From Benincasa hispida (lineage: Eukaryota; Streptophyta; Magnoliopsida; Cucurbitales; Cucurbitaceae), in NCBI RefSeq assembly GCF_009727055.1, contig NC_052349.1, positions 33,385,138 through 33,449,137 of the forward strand: 64,000 bases of DNA, written 5' to 3'. Position numbers and translations under genes: made by a program. The notes below the pieces were generated by a model that was not told the DNA's origin, did not search any database, and worked only from the letters and a program-made list of their open reading frames with translations. Shown here one piece after another: positions 32,380 to 43,492 of the stretch (its first letter is position 1; each line of letters starts with the position of its first letter).

Positions 32380-34427
32380 TTGGGATTGGTGTCCTTACAA
32401 ATTGTTATGAATAAAACAAGAGTTATTTTATTTTGCATTTACTCATATCCAATAAATAAAGCTCCATGGTTATTGTAAGTAAACTTAAGCATGTATATGA
32501 GATATACAAGTGGATCATGCCTTAAGTGATAATCTAAAAAGGTCTGTAGTATAAGGATTAAGGAGGGATACATGATCCTGGTGACACTACAGATACGACT
32601 TGCTTTGTAGAGGTTTACAAGTGTTGTGAACTACTACAGATTGTAGATCCTGACCATTCATGTGGAGACATGCAAACAGGGGTGTCCTATACAAAGAGTT
32701 TGTATAAGACCGAACCACGAGATGACTAGTTTCTTTATATAACGTCGTTGATATTTGAGACTTACATCTCACCTAAACGACCTTAGGTGACATGACCTCA
32801 ATCCTGAGTGTTTTGGGAACTCCTGCCTTTGAGGGCAGTCCTTTGATTAGTATGGGTGAGAGTGGCCAGATTGCCAACTCACATGCCTATCTTTTTGGGG
32901 ATTTGTCTGATTTGGGAGCTGGGAACTCAGTTGCACAAGATGAAATTCCCTCCTTCCTCGAAGTAGGGGTAAGTAGATAGATTGCTCCCTTAATGGCTAA
33001 TTCCCGATTTTGAACATAGTGGCCACTACTTCTCTTTGGAAGAGAGGACTCAGTCATAGTAGGACTATGACTTATGTTCATTAGAGGGATCAATGGTACT
33101 TAAGGAGTTAGATGTAACTACAAGGGCATAACAGTAAATTGGCCCAGGTGTACTTATAAACGATCTGTAAAGGGTTATCGTACTGTTGATTGGTTGATAT
33201 GGACACAAAAAATATCTGTACTAAGGAGAATGCAGATATCGGTCTTTAGTGGAGTGCTTGGCAGTTAACAGATGGTGGATCCCGTGACTAAAGAGTTTAG
33301 TCAGTTATTCACGTACTGTTAGAGATTCAAGCTACATGTCCATAAGGTCCCCTTGGTAGCTCAATGGATTCAAGTTGAGAATTAGTTCTTGGTGTTGATT
33401 TGAAATGTTCAAATTGACAAGAGGAAATTCGATTATATATGATATGATCAGTGTGATGTATGAGATACATCAAGTGGAGGATTAATGTAAATGAGAATTT
33501 ACATTAAGTACCATAAAATAGAAAAAGAACTATGGTTTATATGTTTCATGAGATGAAATATTAAAACTATAGGTTATATGATAATATGGTAAGTTGATTA
33601 TCATATATATTTATAATAGTATTAATTATTGGATAATTATATCTTCTTCTCTAATAACCAATTGAGTGGGAGGTTATTGGTGGCTTTATGGTAACCGTGG
33701 GATAAAAGGAAAAATGTTTTCCTAAATTTAGAAGAGTTGCTTTTTTCTGAAAGAACTCACAGATTGCTGTCAAGTGAAATGGTTTCACTAAACGATAGCT
33801 ACTAAAGAGAATAAACGATCGTGGAGTGTTACTATACGATAGTTCACTCAGCTGGTCGTAGCTAAATGATCGCAGGGCATTATCTATACGATAGGTTGCC
33901 TTCGTCTATACGATTGAGCATTCATCTATACGATAAACTCTTCTCATCTCCCACTTGCTCAATCGTCTACACAATTGTTATTCTTCTGGTTCTTCCTCTA
34001 ACCAAGTCCACACAGAGCCCAAAATTCTGGATTCTCACACCGAGAATACCAAGGTAACCATTGTGGTGGTGTCCTCACTCAACTTGGCTGAGTTCAAGGT
34101 TTTTTAGGTCGTTCGTTGTGTGTTCGTGCTATTCGTGTAGTGGTTGCTCTTGATTGTGCTATGTTGCGGTCGTAGTGTTTGAGCGTTCGTGTGTTGCTGT
34201 CTTGGAGACTGAACGAGCGTTCGTGATTGAGGGAGTTTGAAGAATGAGTCTTCAAAGGTATGTATTTGTTATCCATTGATCTAATATTTAAGCATGCTAT
34301 AATTTCGTATTGTGCATGACGTGTTAGTTTCTGTTTCTTGTACTGTAATTGTGTATGTTCAATATCGAATGGAATTTTGAATGATCATTCTGCTGCTCAT
34401 AGAAATCCTCATGTCTGATTTCCTTCA
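32380..34427 (+). mobile_element. Copia-type solo LTR, 2048 bp, TSD AACCC
   Basis: Begins TGTTGGGATTGGTGTCC and ends GATTTCCTTCA. The 5-bp TSD AACCC is perfect at 32375-32379 and 34428-34432. Left and right flanks rejoin into Gypsy-C UTR that aligns with Gypsy-E near 58856-58915. The first 700 bp match the LTR starting at 63507 (TTTACTCATATCCAATAAA, ACAAGTGGATCATGCC), and more weakly the Copia-2 LTR. No internal copia domain is present, so it is a solo LTR. Open frames inside (32587-34276) lack domains. Confidence 0.88.
33785..33975. repeat. Cluster of TATACGAT-type words in the copia solo LTR
   Basis: AAACGAT, ATACGATAG and CTATACGATTG words recur at least seven times in about 190 bp (near 33793, 33813, 33834, 33886, 33911, 33930). 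Confidence 0.6.
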
Positions 34428-34432
34428 AACCC

Positions 34433-35233
34433 ATTTCTAAGATTCTTAGGATTTTGAAAAGTTTTTCAGCCTAGTTTCATTATGCATGGGTTTTCATGAA
34501 AAGACTTTTAAAATGAGCTTAAAATCATGAAAAAAAATTCCCTTTTTTTGAAGGCATAAAACTCAATGAGTGCATCATCGACTTTCATCGAAAATAAATG
34601 AAAAATAGAGTGAACAGATCATGCAATACACATCAAACAATCAGACATTCATTTATTTAGAGATCCTTATTCCTATTCACAACAACCAATAATTTAGAAT
34701 TAGAAAACCCAAGCTCAGATGCTCAAGGGCTATTTAAAGATACCAAGAATAAAAGAATCAATGAATCTAATGCTATCAACAAAAAGAATTTGCAATTTAA
34801 TCTCAATCCATACTAAGAATTCAACATATATACAAAAAAAAAAAAAAAAAAAAAACATGCATCGCACCCACCCCCAACTTTAAAAACATACATTGTCCTC
34901 AATATATTTCAAAGCCAAAAATCATGCATAAGGATAAATAGAGGAAGGGGAATAGAAAACTCCCCTGGATTTGGACGTGAGCATAAAATAGAGCATGCTG
35001 ATCTTTAAACATAGAGCCAAAATTGTCCTGTAAAGAGAAAAAGTAGCTTCAAAATTCTTTCTGTTATTGCTTGCTTTTTTTAAATAGAAAATAAAGGACA
35101 AAAATAAGAAAAGGAAAAAGCAAAACTGAAAAATAAAGCAAAAGGAAAAGAAAGCTAATAAATTTGTCGTCTAGGTGCCTCTAGGAAGCTAAAATTTTTA
35201 TCATTGTTTGCTTAACATTGGGTGAGGGTAGGC
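34433..35233 (-). other. Gypsy-C 3' UTR, proximal part
   Basis: No coding sequence. On the minus strand, 34905-34868 holds a GAGGACAATG...AAGTTGGGGGTGGG module like the one in Gypsy-E at 59472-59437. An A run lies at about 34834-34855. UTR words such as CTCCCCTG (34960) recur in Gypsy-E at 59521. Confidence 0.7.
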
Positions 35234-36615
35234 TCAGGTGTACAAGGGTGAAGTCAAAATCAAGCCTAAGTGAGTAAGGTTTACTTCCCATTCATTAAAG
35301 ACTTTGAGACAATGCCCATTCACCTTGAATTCCGTTCCTGTGTCCAAGCTTCTTATCTCGACTACACCATAGGGAAAAACATTAATGACTTCAAATGATC
35401 CAAGCAACTTTGATTTAAGCTTACCTGGCATGAGCTGGAGGCGTGAAATGAAGAGTAAAATCTTTTAACCAACCCTAAATTCTTTCCTTACGAGATCCTT
35501 GTCATAAATTCTTTCCTTACGAGATCCTTGTCCTAGAGTTCTTATAGGCATCAAGTCTCAACTCTTCCAATTTTTGAAGTTCAAGGAGCCTTTCTTCACC
35601 AATTGGAGCTAATATTCATATTGCACTATTTGACCGCCTAGTACGCCTTGTGCTTGATCTTGACCGGAAGGTGGCATGCCTTGCCATAAACTAGTTTGAA
35701 GGGAGTCGTCCCGATGGGTGTTTTATAAGCTATCCAATATGCCCACAAAGCATCGTTGAGGCGTGTGCTCTAGTCCTTCCTTTTGGGGTTTACTATCTTT
35801 TCCATAATACTCTTTACCTCTCTATTGGATATCTTGGCTTGACCATTCGTCTGAGGATTGTTTGGAGTGGCCACACGATGATGAACTCCATATTTCCTTG
35901 GAAGTGCTTCAATGGTTCTGTTACAAAAGTGGGAACCTTGATCATTGATAATAGCACGTGGAATGCCAAACCTACAAAATATGTTAGCCCTGAGAAATGT
36001 TGAAACAACAACAACATTATTTGTCCGAGTGGGGATAGCCTCAACCCACTTTTAAACATAATCATCTGCTAACAAGATGTACAGATATCCAAAAGAAGAG
36101 GGAAAAGTTCCCATGAAATCCATTCCCCAAACATAAAAAACCTCACAGACAAGAATTGAGTTTAAAGGCATTTCATTCTTCCTAGAAAGCGATCCCGACC
36201 TTTGACATTTCTCGCAAGATTTGCAATATGTATAACAGTCAGCAAATAGAGAGTTCCAAAATAAACCACTATCTAAAATCTTCCTAGCAGTTCTCTTAGG
36301 ACTAAAATGCCAATCATATGCTAGTTCATGACAAAAGGATAACATGGACTAAAATTCTTCATTTGGGACACATCTTCTTATTATTTCATCAGAACAAATC
36401 TTCCAAATGTAAGAGGGGTCCCAAACAAAGTATTTAGAGTCACTACATAGTTTAGCTCTCCTAGAAGAAGGCATGTCATGAGGGAACGTACCAGTAACTA
36501 GGAAGTTTACCATGTCTGTATACCATGGTATCGAAGGGGTTATTTGGAACAAGTGCTCGTCAGGGAAGTCCTCTCTCACTAGTGTCGAGTCTTTTTCTTG
36601 CACTATCTTGCTCAG
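35234..36615 (-). pseudogene. int: Gypsy-C integrase
   Basis: On the minus strand the frames 36603-36349 and 36345-36052 carry the pre-integrase stretch (FPDEHLFQI, WYTDMVNFLV), the zinc site (FCHELAYDWHF ... CKSCEKCQRSG) and the core with D in DFMGTFPSS. A stop separates the frames at about 36346. After a stop near 36052 the core continues with INDQGSHFCN and QTNGQAKISNRE. The catalytic glutamate before ISNRE is lysine (codon 35835-35833). The C-terminal part after about 35810 is shifted and full of stops, and is recognisable again in 35431-35234 (MPGKLKSKLLGSFEV, FKVNGHCLK). Frame 35814-36065 is a shadow. Confidence 0.88.
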
Positions 36616-37990
36616 ATGATCTGCTAATGAATTCTCTGCTCATTTTCTATCCTTGATTGTCAAGTTAAATTCTTGAAGGATAAGAATACACCAAACAAGT
36701 TGAGGTCTGGACTCCTTCTTTGTCATAAGGTACCTAAGAGTAGAGCGATCAATATAGATAGTAACAGGAAAACCAAGAATGTAAGAACAAAATTTATCCA
36801 ACGTAAAGACAATAGCAAAAAACTACTTTTTAGTCATGGTGTAGTTGACTTGAGTCGGATTGAGGGTCCCTGATGCAAAAAAAAAAAAATGACATGGCTT
36901 TTTTTATCAACACGCTACCCCAAAACTGCTCCAACTATTAGGTTGCTAGCATCGCACATGATTTCGAACAGAATGTCCCATCGTGGAGGTTGTAGAATTG
37001 AGGTGGTAGTCAATCTCTCCTTCAAAGTGTCAAAAGCTTTTTGGTATTCCTTGTCAAACTCAAATTGTACATCCTTCTGCAGCAATGTGGACAAAGGGAG
37101 AGCAATCTTTGAAAAGTCCTTGATAAAGCTCATGTAAAAACCTGCACTTCTAAGAAAAGAACAAACTTTTCTAATGCATGTAGGGCAGGGAAGGTTAGCA
37201 ATCACATCTATCTTAGCTTTATCAACTTCAATGCCCTTAGATGAAACAAGATGACCTAACACAACACTATGAGAAGCCATAAAATGATACTTTTCATAAT
37301 TAAGAACCAGGTTTGTTTCAACACAATATTTCATGATCGGACTAAGGTTGTGCAGACAATACTCAAAAGAATCTTTATAAATGGTAAAATCATCCATAAA
37401 GACCTCTATACACTTTTCAGTAAAATCTGAAAAGATACTAATTATACACCTTTGGAATGTATCTAGGGCATTACAAAGCCCAAATGGTATCCTTCTAAAG
37501 GTGTAGGTCTCATAAAGGCAAGTGAAGATCGTCTTTTCTTGATCCTCTTGAGTGATTGGGATTTGGTAGAAACATGAAAATCCATCTAGAAAGCAAAAGA
37601 ATGGTTTTCCAGCTAGCTGTTCTACCATTCGATCAAGAAAAGGGATCGAAAAATGATCCTTTTTTTCTTACCTCATTGAGTTTTCAAAAGTCGATGCACA
37701 TCCTTCAACCGTTCTGAACTCGCATCGACACCATCTCTCCCTGGTCATTTTTAACTATTGTCATACTGGTAGGCACAATATGAATTGTATTTACCTGTTT
37801 CTGTTAGGAATTGGGTACATGATTCTGGCTTCATTAAGTTTGATGCTTTCCTTGAGAACCACCTCTTTCATTGTAGGATTGAGCCTTCTTTGAAGTTGTA
37901 TCGTGGCCTTGGCTCCATGCTCCAAAGTGATCCTATGCATGCAAAGGGAAGGACTTATGCCCTTGATGTCATCAAAGGTCCACCCAATAG
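36616..37990 (-). pseudogene. Gypsy-C reverse transcriptase and RNase H
   Basis: The RT entry text (AIGWTFDDIKGISPSLCMH, NPTMKEVV) is seen in broken frames from about 37990. The open frame 37628-36915 gives the palm and connection: CFLDGFSCFYQIPI, FTCLYETYTFRRIPFGLCNA, catalytic FMDDF intact, FLRSAGFYMSFIKDFSKIA, and the RNase H start IMCDASNLIVGA. RNase H then continues to 36616 (LNPTQVNYTMTKK, IYIDRSTLRYLMTKK) with several stops. RT residues are well kept although the element is dead. Confidence 0.9.
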
Positions 37991-38097
37991 CTTTCTTAAT
38001 GTTCTCAACATCTCCACCAGAGAGTTTTCTTTGGTTGGTGTCAATTCCCTTGAGATTCTTACAGTAAAGGTATTCCCCTCGCCTAGGTACACGTACT

Positions 38098-38932
38098 TTA
38101 GATGATTAGGGAGAACCTTAAGCTTAATCTTTTGTACTTGCGAATTACAAAGATCATCATTAGAAGAAGAACTTTCATTTTTTTTCCAATATCAATAGAA
38201 GAAAGAGATAAATCATGTGAAGAACAATGTGAATCCAAATCAATACAGGGGGCCATCAATTGATCAGAACTATCCTCATCAGACAAAACAATTTCATCCA
38301 TAAAATCATGAGTCTCAGTCATGCACAAAGACAAATATTCTTCTGGGTACTTCATGGCATCATACATGTTAAATGAGACTACTTCCCCATCAAATTTTAC
38401 AGAGAGACATCCTTTATCTACATTAGTTTTCGTTTTACCTATTTTTATGACGGGTCTCCCTAATAAAATGGTAGAAGAAGCAGGTGTACTAATCTCGTCC
38501 ATTTTTAGAATATAGAAGTCAACGAAAAAAAATTTCTTTTATTTGAAGCAAAACATCCTCAACTACTCCTAGAGGCTGAGTATAAGACCTATCGGCCAAC
38601 TAAATACACGTGACAATTTTTTGCAAATTGTTTAATTGAAGATCTTCATATACATGGTAAGGCATAACGTTAATGGAGGCTCCTAAATCAAGCATATCAT
38701 GCTGAATCACTCTATTGCCAATAATATAGGGTAAAGTAAACATACCTGAGTCACGACATTTCTCAAGAATATTTCTTTTAACTAAGACCGAGACATTTTT
38801 ACTTACCACCATTCGTTCTTTGTCCTTACCTATCATCTTTTTTGTGCAAAGCTCCTTAAGAAATTTAGCATACCTTGGTATATGTTGGATTGCATTTAAA
38901 AGAGGGATATTGATATATACCTTCTGAAACAT
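38098..38932 (-). pseudogene. Gypsy-C protease and linker
   Basis: Frame 38932-38600 holds YINIPLLNAIQHIPRYAKFL and the active-site loop LDLGASINVMPYHVY. After stops, frame 38502-38098 has ILLGRPVIKIGKTKTNVDKG and an acidic linker (LSDEDSSDQ). The frames differ, so at least one shift lies between. It precedes RT as in Gypsy-A. The plus-strand frame 37785-38105 is antisense to this region and not real. Confidence 0.88.
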
Positions 38933-40490
38933 CTATAAGAGCTCTTCATTCTTGCTCTCCTTCTTCGATTTTGCCAACCTACTAGGAAAGAGAGCTTTAG
39001 GTACATAAGGTTCAAATGAAGGCAAAGAAGATGTACTTACCTTGGGGGTTAGTGATGGTGCATCTAATTTTGCTTTACTTTGCTCTTCTGGTCTTATTTC
39101 TTCCTCAAACTCAACATGAGGAGAAATAGGCGGTGTTGGGGTAACTGAGGAGGTGGTGGGAGATGGAAGCTCCTTCCCGCTCCTTAATGTGGTGGCACTC
39201 ATGTTGGCATAGTCTGATTGAGTAGGTAAGTTTCCTAGAGCCTTGCCCTCAGACGACTCACTACTTTTGCTAGCTGGATAACTTGAGTATCCAAATTTGC
39301 AAACGCCGTCCTTGTCTCCTGTTGCAAAGACTTGGTTTCTTGTTATAGTTGGATGGAGTCCTTTTGTAAGTGGTGGATATCCTATTGAAATATCAGAGAA
39401 TGGTCAGCTAAAGATTTAATGATGTCCTCTAACGACATACTTGAAGAAGAAGATGATGATGGTGGTTGTTGGTTGTGAGGTTTTGAATCGTGGTGTCCTT
39501 GCCCTTGCTCTCCCCATTTGAAATTGGAGTGATCTCGCCATCTAGGGTTATAAGTAGGGGCATTAGGGTGATAATTTCTCTAGTAACCTCCAACGACATT
39601 GACCTGAGCTTAAGGGCAATCTTTGGACGCGTAACCTACCAAACCGCAAGCTCCATAGGTCTTGACTTGGGTGGCTTCTCCTTGTGTCATCTGTGTAACA
39701 AGAGTAGTAAGATTAGATAGTTAAGACCTCAACTCACTTATCTCAGATATTAAAGATGGGTCAAACTCAATAACTCTGGTCCCAAAATTTTGATCATTTT
39801 CAGCCTGCATGAAATCAACTGTTGGGCCTACAAAAGAGTCTTGTCAGCAAGAGCTCCTCCTATTGTCGAATCTATGGCACTTTTGTCACTAGAGAGAAAA
39901 CCACTGTAAAAATAGTGGATAAGTAATTGATTAGAAATCTGATGATGAGGAAAACTAGCACATAAACAATTATATCTTTCCCAGTATTTTGATAAGGTTT
40001 CCCCAAAATTTTGTTTTATACCATAAATTTCTTTTCTAATGGTATTGGCTCTAGAGGCTAGATTTTTTTTTTCTTTTCAAGAAATCTCTTTTTTAAGTCA
40101 TTCCAAGTCGTAATAGACCTGGGGGGGGGGGTGTTAAATAGTACAACCAATCTTAGCACCGTCCTTTAATGAAAAAGGAAATGCCCTAAGGTTTAGTTGT
40201 TCTTCTGTGACCCATATCATCGCACACCATGTGGAAATCCCCTAAAATTCCCTTGAAAACAGGTAACAGATTGACTAGACCAGGCTTAAGCTCGAAGGGC
40301 ACAGTGGTCTCTGAAAAAATGATGCATAGGGGTTGTTGAGCCATGTCTGGCTCAGCAAACTCCCTAAAAGTTTTCTCTTGGACTTCGCCCATAGTAGCTT
40401 CTTCCTCTTCTTCTATTTGATTGTCAAAAGCTTGACAATCCTCTTCTCGTAGTGTTTCTCTCCTTCGCTCCCTTCAGATTCCTCTCTTCT
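38933..40490 (-). pseudogene. gag: Gypsy-C gag
   Basis: From about 40490 on the minus strand the text passes FVEITQEE, FELKPGLVNLLPVFKGI and MVCDDMG, then breaks at a stop near 40188. DWLYYL, EIYGIKQNFGETLSKYWERYN and PHHQISNQLLIHYFY follow across frames to about 39830. A run of eleven G (40121-40131) lies inside the conserved region after DWLYYL and shifts or lengthens it. Frame 39202-38933 (MSATTLRSGKELPSP...) is the typical gag-protease linker. The gag is of a different subfamily from Gypsy-A, -B and -D. Confidence 0.85.
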
Positions 40491-40625
40491 TGAGTGATTT
40501 CTACAAAAAAGTTAAGCTCTAGACTCCCAAATGAGGGAGCCATACACTGAAGGAAGATCACTCACATACATTTTCTTTTACATTTATTCAAAATTCAAGA
40601 ATTGCCCTAAGCTAGTTGCCAAGTT

Positions 40626-40643
40626 TCCCCGACAATAAAAATT
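40626..40643 (-). other. Degraded PBS-like site of Gypsy-C
   Basis: On the minus strand only the TTGTCGGGGA half resembles the tRNA-Asp-type PBS. Position next to the LTR supports the call. Confidence 0.45.
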
Positions 40644-41556
40644 TGTTAGTCAAGATTTTAAATTGTTGTCGCCTGCAGTTTTTTGACTAAGCAATTTATA
40701 TGTGCTCACCGAGCCTAAAACCTATACTAAAATGGGTAGTACAAGTAGTAAGTACGGGGTCGAGTCCACAAGGAAGCTACGAACTGTCAAGGCCAATTTA
40801 AGAATTCCATGCAATGGGGGGTTTTGTTGTGAAAGAAACAATTTAAAAGATAGCATGCAAAGTATATAAAATTCGAGACGAAAATAGTGCACAAAATTGG
40901 GTTGAATTTATCGAAAAAATGGCTCTTGGGAATATTTCGTTTGATTCAAATTCTTTTATCAGATAAAAAATGGCAATGCGAACTCGTTGAACTCCAAAAC
41001 CTATTAGTGAGACCTAATAGTCTGATTAGTCAAATAAGGGTTTAATCCAATTAACCCTAAACTAGTCTTAAACACTTCCTTCTAAGCGAGATTCATGTTT
41101 AGTACTAATTCGCATTAAGAATTAGGATACTATGTTGTGACACCCTATGAATTGCAAAGCCTAGACTCATAGCATTATTAATTGGGTGAAATTAAATCAG
41201 GGCAAGCAAGTGTAAGTTCAGAAAAAGTCTTAGCCAACACAAGCATTCCTAATCCTCGCAACCTATTTTACACTTATGCAAAGACGTCATGGAAAGTTCG
41301 CATAAAAGAATCTAATAAACTTGATTTGTCAGATCAATTCTATCAAATTCCATTCAAGATAAACATAAATCACACCTAAGAGTTCAACATAAACAATTTA
41401 ACATCCTTAAGAATTTGAACTAAACTACTATTCCTAAGATAGAGGATTGCCTAGCCTTGCATTGTCTTCGATCAACAACCAAAGTTTGAAAAATTGAAAG
41501 TAAAAATACAAGGTTGGAGGAAGGAAGAAAGAATTCTGAAAAACAAATGAAAAACT
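40644..41556 (-). repeat. Gypsy-C 5' LTR (right copy), truncated by Copia-2
   Basis: Begins TGTTAGTCAAG on the plus strand and matches 7740-8630 of the left copy (GTCGAGTCCACAAGG, TTCAGAAAAAGTCTTAGCC). It stops at 41556, where the Copia-2 LTR starts. The remaining about 500 bp of LTR are not in the window. Confidence 0.8.
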
Positions 41557-43478
41557 TGTTAGGTTTTATTTCCTAAAACTCGTGGTTTATAAACAATAAA
41601 CTTATTCTGTTAATCACTATAGGTGTTGTTGAAGTTTGATTCAATAAAGTTGTTATTGAATGCATGAGTTGATCATTTCGTTTTAGAAATAACCTAAATT
41701 TAATAAAATAAGGTCCATGGCTATTACATGAGTACATGAACTTTATGCGGAGACATAAAAGTGGATCAAGTTCGAGTAAATAGCCAAAATGGTCTATAGT
41801 ATATGGATAAGGCTAGGTACCTTATTTTACGGAGACTATCGGATGCGACCCACTTTTTAGATGTTACAATTGTCGTAAAATGCTATGAACGAAGTGATAT
41901 TGATTCGTTCATATGGAGACATGCGAGTGGTGGCATCCTATGCAAAGAGTTTGTATAAGATTGTACCAAGAAATAAGTCACTTTTACCTTATAATACTGT
42001 TTATTGTTTAAGACTGACTATTTCAAAGCGATGACCTAAGTAACTTGACCTTAATCATGAGTTAACTATGAACTCTTATTTATTTGAGATCATCCTTAGA
42101 TTTGCATGGGTGAGGGTTGACTTAATAGCGTCAACTCAATAAGTGTCCCATTTTAGAGGTAAAGACCTAGTAGATAGCTGGGAACATAGGATGCAAGATG
42201 AAATTCACTCTTACCCCCTTTTAAGGATAGTAGAGAGGTTCTTCCCTTAAGTGCTGACTCTGGGTCTTGAATAAAGGGCCCCACCCTTTCATTGGCCTGA
42301 GAAGAACTCGATTTAGTGATTGGATCACAAACCAATTGTTCATTAGAGGATCAGTGTGACTTAAGAAACAAGATGTAATCTCGAAGGTAAAACAACTTTT
42401 AACCCAGCCATTATTACAAACAACCTGTGAAAGGTTGACTTACTGATCATGGTTATATCGAGTGGACACAATATATTTATAGTGAAGGTAGTTAACGAAT
42501 GTTGGTTAATTCGGGTTAAAGAGTTTAGCTGATTAATCTTGAATTGTTGGAGCCCATAATCTGTAGGTCCATTAGGTCCCCCTACTAGCTCACAAATGAA
42601 TTAAACCTTAGAATAACGTGATGAGAGAATTTGAAACGTTCAAATTCAAATTGAAAGAATCAGTAATTATATATGATATAACTACACGTTTAATTGACGA
42701 ATTAAACGGTATTGGAGAATTGAATAATATTTAAATTTGATTTAAATAATAATTGTGCAATTGTTATTTTAATAATTTAATATTAGATAAAAAAATAATT
42801 TTAATTAATTAATTAAATTGTTTAATTAATTATTTAAATAACTTTAATTTAAAATTATTTTTTTGAATTAATTTTATATTAAATTATTTTTTAAATTTGA
42901 TGAAAATTCAATTTTTAAATAAATTTAGTTTTAATTTGATTTTTGAAAAATCAAATTAAAACTGAATGTTATTAGAAATTCAATTAAAATTAGTTTAAAA
43001 ATGCAAAGTGGATTTTTCCACTTTTTGACACCATTTTATCCACTCAATTCAAAGTGTTTAGTGTCATCCTCACATCAAATTAAGAGTGTATAATGGAATT
43101 GAATAAAAACTCAATTCATTTGATGAAGAGGAGTACATGCAAAAGGGTTTTTGGGTTGAGTTTTGTTGAAGAAGAGTTCTTCAACTCTTGTACACAAAAA
43201 CCAGAAAAACTCCATAAAAAAATCTCTTGAGTTTAGCTTATTTTGGGTTCCACCATCCAATCCAAGGTCCAAGAGAATTTTAGGGAAGATCTAGTAATGG
43301 TCTACAAGCTTTTTGAGTCAAGATTAAAGCTGAATTCGTGGATTGAAGAAGGTCTTCAAAGGCATATTTTTCAAACCCTATTTTTCCTTATGAACATGCT
43401 TTCTTAGTTGCTAAAATTGATGAATTAGAGTGCTTAATGATTCTATTTGCTTCCGCTAAGTGCATGCTAACTCCAACA
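41557..43478 (+). repeat. Copia-2 5' LTR, 1922 bp
   Basis: Starts TGTTAGGTTTTATT and ends CTAACTCCAACA. Blocks such as AAAAGTGGATCAAG, GGTCTATAGTATATGGAT and TGCAAAGAGTTTGTATAAG resemble the copia solo LTR at 32380. The part at 42680-42980 is almost pure A/T (AATTAATTAATTAAATTG). No gene is seen. Confidence 0.85.
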
Positions 43479-43480
43479 AT

Positions 43481-43492
43481 TGGTATCAAAAC
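43481..43492 (+). other. PBS of Copia-2 (initiator tRNA-Met type)
   Basis: TGGTATCAAAAC, two bases inside the LTR, is a decayed form of the TGGTATCAGAGC start common to plant copia elements. Confidence 0.75.

Larger units (their letters stand above)
7729..41556 (-). mobile_element. Gypsy-C: Athila-like Ty3/gypsy element, minus strand, host of the nested insertions
   Basis: Removing the insertions leaves, from right to left, a partial 5' LTR (40644-41556), a PBS-like site, gag (40490-38933), protease (38932-38098), reverse transcriptase and RNase H (about 38000-36616), integrase (36615-35234), a 3' UTR (35233 down to 12001, interrupted) and a 3' LTR (12000-7729, interrupted). The LTR copies match: the block around 40708-41200 (GAGCCTAAAACC..., then TAGTACAAGTAG) is the same as 7750-8240. 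Inserted into it are a solo LTR at 8938, Gypsy-A at 12347, a copia-type solo LTR at 32380 and Copia-2 at 41557. The rest of the right LTR lies beyond the window or is lost. It is the oldest element of the nest. Confidence 0.82.

Noticed and set aside
35814..36065. 83-residue minus-strand frame in Gypsy-C
   Set aside because: Another frame over the integrase core; the true frame shows INDQGSHF and NGQAKISNRE.
37785..38105. 106-residue plus-strand frame
   Set aside because: Antisense to the Gypsy-C linker between protease and RT, whose minus-strand text is recognisable.
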